A stretch of DNA of 64,000 nt from DASWNP01 sp036399175 (GTDB lineage: Bacteria > Acidobacteriota > Blastocatellia > Pyrinomonadales > Pyrinomonadaceae): positions 71,039-135,038 of the forward strand of contig DASWNP010000037.1 in NCBI GenBank assembly GCA_036399175.1. The letters are read 5' to 3'. The position numbers and the translations under genes are program-made. Each line of letters begins with the position of its first letter. Position 1 is the first letter of the stretch. Under the pieces are notes generated by a model. That model was given only the letters and a program-made list of their open reading frames with translations, did not search any database and was not told where the DNA came from. Shown here in pieces: positions 18,269-25,748 of this stretch.

Positions 18269-18634
18269 GTGAACGAGACGCCACGAACCAATGCTGAGAT
18301 ACGTAGATGGTATTTAGAACAGGTGGCGCGCATACCGGAGTTGAACAGGCAATGGGTTGTGCAGGGAATGCCGGCACGCAAGCGTGCATGGGCTGCATGG
18401 CGCATCAGGTGTGAGGCGCGTCTTAATGCACGCGCGATGATGGCTGATTCGTTGGAAGTTGAATTGCTCCGGCAAAGGGACATCGCGCAGTATGGCAGCC
18501 CTGACGGGCCGACGTTCAGGTATCTTGTAAAGAAGCTAAAGAAAGAGGGGCTCGAAGGAAACGACCTGTACGAAGCCATTGTGGAATTCGTATCGAGCAC
18601 GAATGCCGGAGTAAATAGAAGGCTGGGTATTTAA
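18269..18634 (+). CDS. Small protein resembling an RHS/polymorphic-toxin C-terminal domain
   Basis: 121 residues, GTG start. It is helical and basic, with no signal peptide. Visible blocks are IRRWYLEQVARIPELNRQWV, GMPARKRAWAAWRIRCEARL, a central NARAMMADSLEVELLRQRD, YGSPDGPTFRYLV, and the C-terminal NAGVNRRLGI. From memory this block order resembles a domain at the C-termini of RHS-type polymorphic toxins; I could not search it, so treat that as a lead. Base composition (around 50 percent GC) and codon choice differ from fadA and fadE on either side, suggesting acquisition. The following AT-rich segment looks like a matching immunity protein. If this is a toxin remnant, it lacks the delivery part. 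Confidence 0.5.
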   Translation: MNETPRTNAEIRRWYLEQVARIPELNRQWVVQGMPARKRAWAAWRIRCEARLNARAMMADSLEVELLRQRDIAQYGSPDGPTFRYLVKKLKKEGLEGNDLYEAIVEFVSSTNAGVNRRLGI

Positions 18635-18651
18635 CTCTAAAGGATGAAAGT

Positions 18652-18867
18652 ATGTCCACGAAAGTAAAAGACTACCTTGCCGAGAAGATTATTTGGCGAA
18701 AGACGCAAGATCCACATCATCCGTATGCCGCAGAGTTTGAAGGCGAGAAGTGCGTCATCCGGTTGAATGATTTTCCAGATGAACACCTCTACACGTTGAT
18801 TGTCAACGGCGTGGAAGTTGCTGATTTTGATGACTGGCCTGACCAGTTCAGAAAGGGATTGAAACAT
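18652..18867 (+). other. Immunity-protein-like segment fused to the start of fadE
   Basis: 72 codons with their own good Shine-Dalgarno (AAAGGA before ATG 18652), reading MSTKVKDYLAEKIIWRKTQ... and then LNDFPDEHLYTLIVNGVEV plus ADFDDWPDQFRK. The acidic, Trp/Asp-rich style and position right after the toxin-like ORF suggest an immunity gene. It has no stop and runs straight into the natural FadE start (ATG 18868). The same AT-richer composition as the 18269 ORF supports one insertion. Confidence 0.5.
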
Positions 18868-20655
18868 ATGTCAGCCGTAGCCGAAGACAAAAAGATTATT
18901 GCGGGCGGAAGTTTTCTGATTGAGGAGCGCACGCCCGGAGAGATTTTCACGCCGGAGGATTTCACGGAAGAGCACCGGATGATTGCCGAGACGACCCGGC
19001 AGTTTATCGACGCCGAGGTCAGCCCGCGCATCGACGAGCTTGAGAAGCACGATTGGAAACTGCTGCGCGAGCTGGTCGTCAAGGCCGCAGACCTCGGGCT
19101 CATCGGCGTCAACGTGCCGGAGGAATACGGTGGGCTCGGGTTAGACCAGACGAGCGGCGCGCTCGTCGGCGAAAACATCGGGCGCAACGCCTCCTTCGCC
19201 ACCACGCTCGGCGCGCAGAGCGGCATCGGCCTTTTGCCGATTGTCTATTACGGCACGGAAGCGGCGAAGCAGAAGTATCTCGCAAAGATTGCCTCGGGCG
19301 AGCTGATTACGGCCTACGCGCTGACGGAAGCCGGCTCGGGCTCCGACGCGCTCGCCGCCAAAGCGACCGCACGCCTCAGCGAAGACGGCAAGGAGTACAT
19401 CCTGAACGGCGAGAAGATGTGGATTACAAACGGCGGCTTCGCCGACCTCTTCATCGTCTTCGCCAAAGTTGATGGCGACAAGTTCACCGGCTTCATCGTC
19501 GAGCGCCAGGAGGGTCTGACCAACGGCGCGGACGAGCACAAAATGGGCATCAAGGGTTCGAGCACGACCGCGCTGATTCTCTCGGACGCGCGCACGCCCG
19601 TCGAGAACCTGCTCGGCGAGGTCGGCAAGGGACACAAGATTGCTTTCAACATTCTCAACATCGGTCGCTTCAAGCTCGGCGCGATGTGCTGCGGCGGCAT
19701 GAAGCTGATGATTAACGAGTCCACTCGCTACGCCAACGAGCGTCACCAGTTCGGCAAGCCCATCTCGTCTTTCGGCGCGATTAAGTCGAAGCTCGCCGAG
19801 CAGGCCATTCGCACATGGGTCGGCGAGTCGATGATTTATCGCACCATCGGCCTCATCGAGTCGGCCATCAACGCCACCGCCGATGCTTCCGACCCGGAAT
19901 CGAAGCTGCGCGCCATCGAAGAGTACGCCGCCGAGTGTTCAATCATCAAAGTCGCTCTGTCGGAATCCTGTAGCTTCGTCGCCGACGAGATGGTGCAAAT
20001 CTACGGCGGCTACGGCTACTCCGCCGAATACCCGGCAGACCGCGCCTACCGCGACTCGCGCATCAACCGCATCTTCGAAGGCACGAACGAAATCAACCGC
20101 ATGCTCATCCCCGGCATGCTCATGCGTCGCGCGATGGGCGGCAAGCTCGCTCTCTTGCCCGCCGCGCAGAAGCTCATGGACGAAGTGCTCTCGCCTTCTC
20201 TCCCTGACTTCGACGAAGACGAAGGCGTGCTCGCAAGCGAGCTGAAGCTCGCGCGCAACGCGAAGAAGGTTGCCCTGATGGTGCTCGGCACGGCGGCGCA
20301 GAAGTACATGATGGCGCTCTCCGAGCAGCAGGAAATCCTGATGGGTGTGGCCGACATCATCATGGACGCCTACGCGATGGAATCCTCCATCCTGCGCGCG
20401 CAGAAGCTCGCCGCCTCGCAGGGCGAAGAGGCCGCCTCGCGCTACCTCGACATGGTGCGCGTCTTCTGCAACGACGCCGTCGAGCGCATCGACGCTCACG
20501 CCAAAAACACCCTCGCCGCGATGGCCGAAGGCGACGAGCTGCGAACGCTCCTCGCAGCCCTCCGCCGCTTCACTAAAAACACCCTGATGAACACCGTCGC
20601 CGCGCGCCAGCGCATCGCCGACGCGCTCATCGCCGCGAACAAATACGTCTACTAA
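18652..20655 (+). CDS. fadE: Acyl-CoA dehydrogenase FadE with an N-terminal foreign extension
   Basis: 667-residue open frame. Residues 73-667, from ATG 18868 (MSAVAEDKKIIAGGSFLIEE), form a 595-residue acyl-CoA dehydrogenase, the usual length of Bacillus-type FadE, which makes the trans-enoyl-CoA double bond using FAD. Hallmarks are YALTEAGSGSDA, KMWITNGGFADLFIVFAK, and RIFEGTNEINRMLIPGM (catalytic Glu region), plus the extra helical C-terminal domain of the very-long-chain type. The first 72 residues are unlike any acyl-CoA dehydrogenase N-terminus and have different base composition. The cell may use both starts: AAAGGA before 18652, and AGAAAGGGA 10-12 bases before 18868. It belongs functionally to the fadN-fadA operon, whose continuity is interrupted by the inserted ORF. 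Confidence 0.85.
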   Translation: MSTKVKDYLAEKIIWRKTQDPHHPYAAEFEGEKCVIRLNDFPDEHLYTLIVNGVEVADFDDWPDQFRKGLKHMSAVAEDKKIIAGGSFLIEERTPGEIFTPEDFTEEHRMIAETTRQFIDAEVSPRIDELEKHDWKLLRELVVKAADLGLIGVNVPEEYGGLGLDQTSGALVGENIGRNASFATTLGAQSGIGLLPIVYYGTEAAKQKYLAKIASGELITAYALTEAGSGSDALAAKATARLSEDGKEYILNGEKMWITNGGFADLFIVFAKVDGDKFTGFIVERQEGLTNGADEHKMGIKGSSTTALILSDARTPVENLLGEVGKGHKIAFNILNIGRFKLGAMCCGGMKLMINESTRYANERHQFGKPISSFGAIKSKLAEQAIRTWVGESMIYRTIGLIESAINATADASDPESKLRAIEEYAAECSIIKVALSESCSFVADEMVQIYGGYGYSAEYPADRAYRDSRINRIFEGTNEINRMLIPGMLMRRAMGGKLALLPAAQKLMDEVLSPSLPDFDEDEGVLASELKLARNAKKVALMVLGTAAQKYMMALSEQQEILMGVADIIMDAYAMESSILRAQKLAASQGEEAASRYLDMVRVFCNDAVERIDAHAKNTLAAMAEGDELRTLLAALRRFTKNTLMNTVAARQRIADALIAANKYVY

Positions 20656-20660
20656 CACAA

Positions 20661-20750
20661 AGTCTGGAGTCTGGAGTCTCGGAGTCTGGAGTCAAAAGCA
20701 AAAGCATTTGTCTTCGACTCCAGACTCCAGACTTCAGACTCCAGACTTTT
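20661..20750. repeat. Heptamer-arm inverted repeat 5 (unit AGTCTGG)
   Basis: Left arm AGTCTGGAGTCTGGAGTCT, centre AAAAGCAAAAGCATTTGTC (the common loop in reverse orientation), right arm ACTCCAGACTCCAGACTTC and onward. It lies between fadE and the MBL gene, ending 5 bases before the MBL start codon. Confidence 0.85.
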
Positions 20751-20755
20751 TTGTC

Positions 20756-21718
20756 ATGCGTATCATTCCAATCAGCGTGCCTACGCCCTTCTACGTCGGG
20801 CCGGTCAACTGCTACCTGATTGCCGAAGAGCCTCTGACGCTCATCGACACGGGGCCGAAGACGCGGGAGGCTCTGGAGGCTCTGAAGGAGGGTTTACGGA
20901 AAGCGCGTTTTCGCGTCTCGGACATCAGGCGCATCGTGCTGACGCACGCGCACGAAGACCACTGCGGGCTGGCTCACGCGCTGCGCGACGAGGCGAAGGA
21001 TGCTGTGGTGTTAGTGCACGGTTGGGAGACGGGGCATCGAGTGGGGCGGCTGGAATACGCGGAGCACCGCGCGTTGCTTGAGCGGGCGGGCGTGCCCGCG
21101 GAAGAGATTGGAGAGATGCGCCGGATGTATGAGGGCGTGCGCCAGTATGCCGATGCGCTGGAGGACGATGAGCACAGGGAGTTGAAGGATGACTCTGAGC
21201 TTGAGTTTGCGAGCGGCGCTCTCCGGGTGATTCACACGCCGGGGCACACGCCGGGCTCGTGCTCGTTCGTGCGCGAAGCCGACCGTACCGTCATCGCGGG
21301 CGATTGTGTGCTCAAGCGCATCACGCCCAACCCCGTTCTCTCGCCCGACCCCATCGACCCTGCGCGCCGCTTCCCCTCGCTCGCCGAATATCTCGTCAGC
21401 CTCGCGCGCATACGCTCGCATTCGCCCACGCTCGTACACGGCGGACACGGCGAGCCGGTCACCGATTACGAAGAGATTTTCAATCGCTACCTGCGCGCCA
21501 TACGCGAGCGCCAGCAGGCGGTCGTCAAGCTAGTTCCCCGCGAGGGCGCTACCGCGTGGGACATCGCACGCGAGATGTTCCCCGGCTCGACCGACGTACA
21601 TCGCTTCCTCGCCGTCTCCGAAGCGGTCGCACACCTCGACCTCGCTCACTCCGAAAACAAGCTCGCCCTTGAGCTGAGCAACGGGCGCGAGGTTTATCGA
21701 AAAATCGACGCCTCTTAA
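20756..21718 (+). CDS. MBL-fold metallo-hydrolase
   Basis: 320-residue metallo-beta-lactamase-fold hydrolase. Metal ligands are visible: THAHEDHCG (HxHxDH), HTPGHTPGS, GDCVL and HGGHGEP. The C-terminal ~80 residues form the winged-helix-like domain of LACTB2/RNase-type MBL proteins (GATAWDIAREMF, HRFLAVSEAVAHLDLA). Possible substrates are hydroxyacyl-glutathione-type thioesters or RNA; neither can be decided here. Its place right after the beta-oxidation operon would suit a thioesterase-like role. I chose ATG 20756 because an upstream in-frame start would translate the inverted repeat. The ribosome binding site is poor for the same reason. Confidence 0.85.
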   Translation: MRIIPISVPTPFYVGPVNCYLIAEEPLTLIDTGPKTREALEALKEGLRKARFRVSDIRRIVLTHAHEDHCGLAHALRDEAKDAVVLVHGWETGHRVGRLEYAEHRALLERAGVPAEEIGEMRRMYEGVRQYADALEDDEHRELKDDSELEFASGALRVIHTPGHTPGSCSFVREADRTVIAGDCVLKRITPNPVLSPDPIDPARRFPSLAEYLVSLARIRSHSPTLVHGGHGEPVTDYEEIFNRYLRAIRERQQAVVKLVPREGATAWDIAREMFPGSTDVHRFLAVSEAVAHLDLAHSENKLALELSNGREVYRKIDAS

Positions 21719-22078
21719 AATCCTCGCAGCGCAGAATCAAAGGCTCTCGAAATCTCGCCCCCTCGGCTCTTCCCTTCTCATCTCTATCCTGCCCGAAGCT
21801 ATTGACATCACTTACCGGAACAAATAAGGTGCGGGTGTTGCAGCTCTATTTCCTTTCGGCGGAAGTATTCCTCCTGCTCGTTCCTGCGTCGCCCGGCTGG
21901 AGAGGCGCTCGCGGAGGCGAGCATCCAATCCGAGATTCCGCGTCGGGAGTTTGCAGCGACCCGCGTCAAATCTGAATCAGCAATGCCATCGAGCAAGGGG
22001 TTGTCGTCAGTTTCGGCATTCTTCAATCCGAACAGCAATTCTTGGTTGAATCGTTCAACGAAAAGGAGACTACAGAAG
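21719..22078. other. Intergenic region ahead of the astacin gene
   Basis: 360 bases. It holds the strong promoter at 21802-21830 and then about 250 bases of leader. An in-frame ATG at 21983 exists without a ribosome binding site; I take the leader as untranslated. Confidence 0.5.
21802..21830 (+). promoter_or_regulatory. Sigma-70-like promoter for the astacin gene
   Basis: TTGACA (21802-21807), a 17-base spacer, then TAAGGT (21825-21830). It closely resembles the promoter facing the MNIO operon (25917-25945), sharing TTGACAT, the spacer length and AATAAG. Confidence 0.6.
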
Positions 22079-23059
22079 ATGGCAACGAGTAAAAGCAAGC
22101 GCGCTTCGGCGAGCAAAAAGCGCACGACATCGAGCAAGAAAAGCACGGGGAAAAAGGGAGCGAGCAAAAAGCGCGGGGCGAGCAGCAAGCGGGCGGCGGG
22201 CGGCGGCACGTTCGGCGCGAACACCGACAGATATTCCGAATGGTTTCGCTCAAGCACTCAGCCGCGTCAGGGCGTCATCGTTTTAGACAGAGGTGTGCCG
22301 CAGGGTTCTATCAAGGCTGTCGAGTATTCGGCGATAGACGGCCTGGCGATTTTCGAGGGCGACATTCTGCTCGGCACGGTCGAAGAGATGGAGCAGAGAG
22401 TTCGGGCTCTCAAGGTTGACCCGGAGATGCTGCCCACGGCAGGCATGCCGAAGACGGGAGCGACGACGCGAGGTCTCATCAGGCCGAACATCAAAGTCCT
22501 CGGGATAGTCGTCAAAAACTATCGCTGGCCGAACTGCGTCGTGCCATACGAGATTGACCCGAACCTGCCCAACCAGCAGCGCATCACCGACGCCATCGCA
22601 CACTGGCACGCCAAGACCCCAATCCGGCTCGTCAAGCGCACCACGCAGAAAGACTACGTCAGGTTTGAAGACCAGGGCGGCTGCTTCTCTGCCGTCGGCA
22701 GGCAGGGCGGAAAGCAGATTATCTCCATCGCTCCCGGTTGCAGCACCGGCTCGACCATTCACGAGATAGGCCACGCCGTCGGCCTCTGGCACGAGCAGAG
22801 CCGCGAGGACAGGTCGAAGTTCGTCACCATCAACTTCCAGAACATCGAGTCAGGCAAGGAGCACAACTTCAACCAGCACATCTCCGACGGAGACGATGTC
22901 GGCGCATACGACTACGGCTCCATCATGCATTACGGCTCGACGGCCTTCAGCAAGAACGGCCAGCCGACGATTGTTCCCAAGCAGTCGGGCGTGAGCATCG
23001 GCCAGCGCAACGGGCTGAGCGCCGGAGACATCGCCGCCGTCAAATTCATGTACAGCTGA
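22079..23059 (+). CDS. Astacin-like (M12A) metallopeptidase with cationic N-tail
   Basis: 326-residue zinc endopeptidase. The active site is HEIGHAVGLWHEQSREDR from His228 (HExxHxxGxxHE, three zinc His and catalytic Glu), with the Met-turn SIMHYG from residue 281. Cysteines in QGGCFS and APGCST could form the usual disulfide. Unusually there is no signal peptide. Instead residues 1-43 are almost only Lys, Ser, Ala, Gly and Arg (KSKRASASKKRTTSSKK), similar to the tail of the small protein at 25368. A ~60-residue segment (IVLDRGVPQGSI, AIFEGDILLGTVEEME) precedes the catalytic domain and could be a propeptide. AAAGGAG precedes the chosen start. It faces the MNIO operon and may process its peptide. 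Confidence 0.88.
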   Translation: MATSKSKRASASKKRTTSSKKSTGKKGASKKRGASSKRAAGGGTFGANTDRYSEWFRSSTQPRQGVIVLDRGVPQGSIKAVEYSAIDGLAIFEGDILLGTVEEMEQRVRALKVDPEMLPTAGMPKTGATTRGLIRPNIKVLGIVVKNYRWPNCVVPYEIDPNLPNQQRITDAIAHWHAKTPIRLVKRTTQKDYVRFEDQGGCFSAVGRQGGKQIISIAPGCSTGSTIHEIGHAVGLWHEQSREDRSKFVTINFQNIESGKEHNFNQHISDGDDVGAYDYGSIMHYGSTAFSKNGQPTIVPKQSGVSIGQRNGLSAGDIAAVKFMYS

Positions 23060-23156
23060 TTTCGGAATCGAGAAATGGCCGAGCGGGCGTCTTCTTCTCC
23101 GACGGACGAGAGACGGAAGCGCCCGCCCGGCGTAAATGTTACTCAGGTGAAACTGA

Positions 23157-23546
23157 ATGGATGAAAGCAACGCGAGCTGCGCGACTGACGACGAGCCGCT
23201 CGTCACAGGCAGCATTCTCTTCGACGAAGACGCGGGAGCATTCTCCGGCGCTACCGTCTACGTCCGTCTCGAAGATGTCACCTACGCCGATGCTGCCTCG
23301 AAGGTTCTGGCCGAACAGGTCATGCGCGACGTATCTCGCGCCGAAGGCGGCAGCGACTACCCGCTCGAATTCAGGCTCTACGGTCGCCTCACGGACAAGC
23401 GCGCCAGCTACAACCTGCGCGTCCACGTAGACGTTGACGGCGACGGCGAGGTCAGCCTCCACGACTACGTCACCATGCAGAGCTACCCCGTCCTCACGCA
23501 AGGCCGCCCGCGCAAGCTCAACGTCCGCGTCCACGAAGTAAAATAG
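23157..23546 (+). CDS. YbaY/YscW-like beta-sandwich protein
   Basis: 129 residues without a signal peptide. The pattern TGSILFDEDAGAFSGATVYV then RLEDVTYADAASKVLAEQ, PLEFRLYG, and ASYNLRVHVDVDGDGEV plus YPVLT matches the YbaY/YscW-like (type III pilotin-related) lipoprotein domain seen in many bacterial envelope proteins. Here the lipobox is absent, so the protein may be cytoplasmic. AGGTGA lies 8 bases before the ATG. It follows the astacin gene by 97 bases and ends 3 bases before the facing partner gene of the MNIO operon, with a heptamer-arm repeat beginning at its stop codon. Confidence 0.7.
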   Translation: MDESNASCATDDEPLVTGSILFDEDAGAFSGATVYVRLEDVTYADAASKVLAEQVMRDVSRAEGGSDYPLEFRLYGRLTDKRASYNLRVHVDVDGDGEVSLHDYVTMQSYPVLTQGRPRKLNVRVHEVK

Positions 23547-23693
23547 AGGTCAGAGGTCAGAGGTCAGTAGAACCGAAGCCTTCGTTTTTACTTTCGCTTT
23601 CACCTTCCTCTTCGCTTTCGTCTCCGCTCTCGTCTTCGCCTTCGTCTTTGCTTTCTGTCTTTCACTGACCTCTGGCCTCCGACCTCCGACCTC
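23546..23693. repeat. Heptamer-arm inverted repeat 6 (unit GAGGTCA) with an internal hexamer microsatellite
   Basis: Left arm GAGGTCAGAGGTCAGAGGTC, right arm CTGACCTCTGGCCTCCGACC and onward. The ~90-base centre is a degenerate TTTCGC/CTTCGT hexamer repeat. On the minus strand it is translated as the basic tail of the MNIO partner protein. Confidence 0.85.
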
Positions 23694-24299
23694 TTCTCTC
23701 ATGTTCCAGTTGATGTTTCCTTCGGCGTCGAGGGTGGCGACGAGTGTGCAGTCGTGGCGGGGGACGGCGCGCGGGCGTCGGCGACGTGCGAGTGATGAAA
23801 GGATGATGGAAGGGTCGTAGCGGAAGCGGACGAGCTGAGGCGGCGGGAGGGCGTCTGCGTCGCCTTGAGGGCACGCGCGTTTGAGTTCAAGCTCGGCGCG
23901 CTCGTAGGCGACGATTTCTTCGAGGTACTTGACGCGCAGTTGGCCGCGCAGCAGACGCGCCTGCAAGTGTTTGCAGAAGTCGAGGGCTTCGGGCAGAAAG
24001 TAGTGTGTGACGGGAAAATTTTCCGACCAGAAGAGGCCGACTTCTCTGAGCATCAATTCGCGTCCGAGCATGAAGCGCGTGAGGGGCAGCATGACGTAAA
24101 GCTTGCTCAGGCGAAAATCTTTGTGAACGAAGCGCGTGGCGTCTAGCCCTCGGTCGCGCGCGAGGGCGACGAGACGCTCGCGCTCAATCGCCGTCAGCTC
24201 GCCTTCGAGCGCACACTCGCCGCGCTCATGGACGCGCCGACGAAACTCTTCGTCCACGACCATCCTCCCGGCCAAAGACTGAAACGCGCGCAAGCTCAT
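23550..24299 (-). CDS. Candidate MNIO partner protein with repeat-encoded basic tail
   Basis: 249 residues. The ATG at 24299 overlaps the MNIO stop (ATGA, 24296-24299), a classic coupled pair, so I use it rather than longer frames upstream. The N-terminal ~205 residues are helical with FVHKDFRLSKLYVMLPLTRF, FWSENFPVTHYFLPEAL and VKYLEEIVAYERAELELK. MNIO (DUF692) enzymes are normally encoded with a partner that delivers the precursor peptide; position and size fit, though I do not recognise the family with certainty. After NINWNMREE the protein runs into the inverted repeat 23546-23693, giving a tail of ~40 residues rich in Lys, Ala and Thr (KAKTKAKTRAETKAKRKVKA). The tail is probably an accident of repeat insertion over the old stop. 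Confidence 0.65.
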   Translation of the reverse strand: MSLRAFQSLAGRMVVDEEFRRRVHERGECALEGELTAIERERLVALARDRGLDATRFVHKDFRLSKLYVMLPLTRFMLGRELMLREVGLFWSENFPVTHYFLPEALDFCKHLQARLLRGQLRVKYLEEIVAYERAELELKRACPQGDADALPPPQLVRFRYDPSIILSSLARRRRPRAVPRHDCTLVATLDAEGNINWNMREEVGGRRPEVSERQKAKTKAKTRAETKAKRKVKAKVKTKASVLLTSDL

Positions 24300-25225
24300 C
24301 TCGTCAAAATCTCCGCTCTGCGTTCGACGTGCGGCGCAGGTTGATAACGCGCCCAAAGTTCCTTCATACGCGAAAGCTGCGCGCGCAGGGCCTCTTCGCC
24401 GACATCGACCAGCCATGAGCCAATCATCTCGAAAGTGACGCCGCCCAGATTCGGACACTTCGGCAGAACCCATTCGAGCAGCTCCCAAACCTCGCGCGGA
24501 CTCACGCCCGAATGAGCATCGAGGTAAAAACCTTCAAGCTCGAATCCGCCCGCGACGTGTATCTCGAAGACGTTCTCCAATTGCAGGCGTTCGAGAAAGG
24601 CGAAGGGGTCTTCCTTGAAGTTGCGGCAATTCGTGTAGAGGTTGTGCAGGTCTAAGAGCAGGCCGCAGCCGCTCACGTCGCAGAGTCGGTTGAGGAAGTC
24701 GGTCTCGTCGTAATCCTGCCCCGCGTACTTGAAGAAGTAGACGTTGTTCTCAAGCAGGAACGGAGCGTGGACGCGCGCGCGCATCTCTCGGACGCGCGGG
24801 GCGATAAGCTCGATTGATTCCTCGTCGTAGGCGAGCGGCATCGTCACGCCGACGTTGATTTCGCTCTCGCCGTGCTCGGCGAACATGAAGGCGAGGTGGT
24901 CGCTGTGCCAGGGAAACCTGAGCCACTCGTGCCAGCGCGCGATTTGCTCGATGTGCTCGCGGTCGAAGCGGTGCGCGCTGCCGATGGAGAAGCCGATACT
25001 GTGCAGGACGACGGGCATCTCTTCCCTCAGCTTCCTGAGATAGCTCGTGCCCTGTCTGTTCTCGACGTAGCGCGGCCTTTCGCCGTAGCCCATGTCAGTC
25101 CACATGATGTCGGGGATAAGCTCGACGAAGTCGAAGCAGTCTCTTTCCTGTTCGATGAAGGGGCGAAGCTGCTCCTGATAAAGCAGGCCGACGCCGAGCT
25201 TGGGGACGGAAGGCCGAGAGTTCAT
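24296..25225 (-). CDS. DUF692/MNIO multinuclear iron-dependent oxidative enzyme
   Basis: 309-residue TIM-barrel protein of the DUF692 family, whose studied members (MbnB, TglH, ChrH types) use two or three iron ions to oxidise cysteines of ribosomally made peptides. Motifs in order: GVGLLYQEQ, DFVELIPDIMW, VLHSIGFSIGSAHRF, HSDHLAF, APFLLENNVYFF, GCGLLLDLHNLYTN, FEIHVAGGFE, and DAHSGVSPREVWELLEW. The His, Asp and Glu residues in these match the family metal ligands. Upstream on the same strand, 142 bases away, is a small Cys-containing cationic protein that is the natural substrate candidate. The downstream partner overlaps by four bases. No strong Shine-Dalgarno is visible before the ATG. Confidence 0.9.
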   Translation of the reverse strand: MNSRPSVPKLGVGLLYQEQLRPFIEQERDCFDFVELIPDIMWTDMGYGERPRYVENRQGTSYLRKLREEMPVVLHSIGFSIGSAHRFDREHIEQIARWHEWLRFPWHSDHLAFMFAEHGESEINVGVTMPLAYDEESIELIAPRVREMRARVHAPFLLENNVYFFKYAGQDYDETDFLNRLCDVSGCGLLLDLHNLYTNCRNFKEDPFAFLERLQLENVFEIHVAGGFELEGFYLDAHSGVSPREVWELLEWVLPKCPNLGGVTFEMIGSWLVDVGEEALRAQLSRMKELWARYQPAPHVERRAEILTR

Positions 25226-25268
25226 GCGCGGAGATTGAAGAGTTCGCCGAAGAGGTGGTTTCTCTTGA

Positions 25269-25300
25269 AAGCGACGCTTGAAGAAAGCGACGCTTGAAAA
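25269..25300. repeat. Short direct repeat ahead of the MNIO gene
   Basis: GAAAGCGACGCTTGAA occurs twice in tandem (GAAAGCGACGCTTGAAGAAA then GCGACGCTTGAA) in the gap between the peptide gene and the MNIO gene. It may reflect slippage and has no evident function. Confidence 0.6.
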
Positions 25301-25367
25301 TCGTAGAGGCGGAAGCAGCCTGCGTGTGGCCGCCTCCGCCTCGACGAAAGGACGCGAGGCGCGAGTC

Positions 25368-25748
25368 TTACCTGCCGCCGCCGCCTCCGGCCACCATGTC
25401 CTTAAGGATGATCCGGTCGATGCCAGACCTGCAACCGGGGCAGCCCGCCTCGGTGAACTTCTTCTTCAGCTCTCTGACGATGTCGTTGATACCCGCGTTC
25501 GAGCCGACCGAGGCGCTCAGCTCGCGTCTCGACCCTGTAATCGAGCCCGCGAGGCTGCCTACTGAAGAAGCGATGCTGCCGACATTCGACAGCACAGAGC
25601 CGAAGCCGCGAGTGCCGCTGCTCTTCCTGCTTCCGCCCTTGCCTCCACCCTTCTTGCTGCCACCTTTTCTGCTTCCGCCACCCTTGCTGCTCGCTCCGCC
25701 CTTCTTGCTCCCTCCGCCTTTCTTACTGCCTTTCTTGGTTGCTGGCAT
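25368..25748 (-). CDS. Cationic Lys/Ser/Gly-rich small protein, candidate MNIO peptide substrate
   Basis: 126 residues in three parts. Residues 1-50 are Lys/Gly/Ser-rich (KKGSKKGGGSKKGGASSK). Residues ~51-80 are a Gly/Ser/Val repeat (GSVLSNVGSIASSVGSLAGS). The C-terminal part reads INDIVRELKKKFTEAGCPGC, then RSGIDRIILKDMVAGGGGGR. The only two cysteines form the CPGC motif, the sort of site MNIO enzymes oxidise. It is the first gene of the predicted peptide-MNIO-partner operon, with a promoter at 25917-25945 and an AAAGGAG ribosome site before the ATG. The cationic tail resembles that of the facing astacin. I do not recognise a named family; a DNA- or RNA-binding role of the tail is an alternative. 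Confidence 0.7.
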   Translation of the reverse strand: MPATKKGSKKGGGSKKGGASSKGGGSRKGGSKKGGGKGGSRKSSGTRGFGSVLSNVGSIASSVGSLAGSITGSRRELSASVGSNAGINDIVRELKKKFTEAGCPGCRSGIDRIILKDMVAGGGGGR

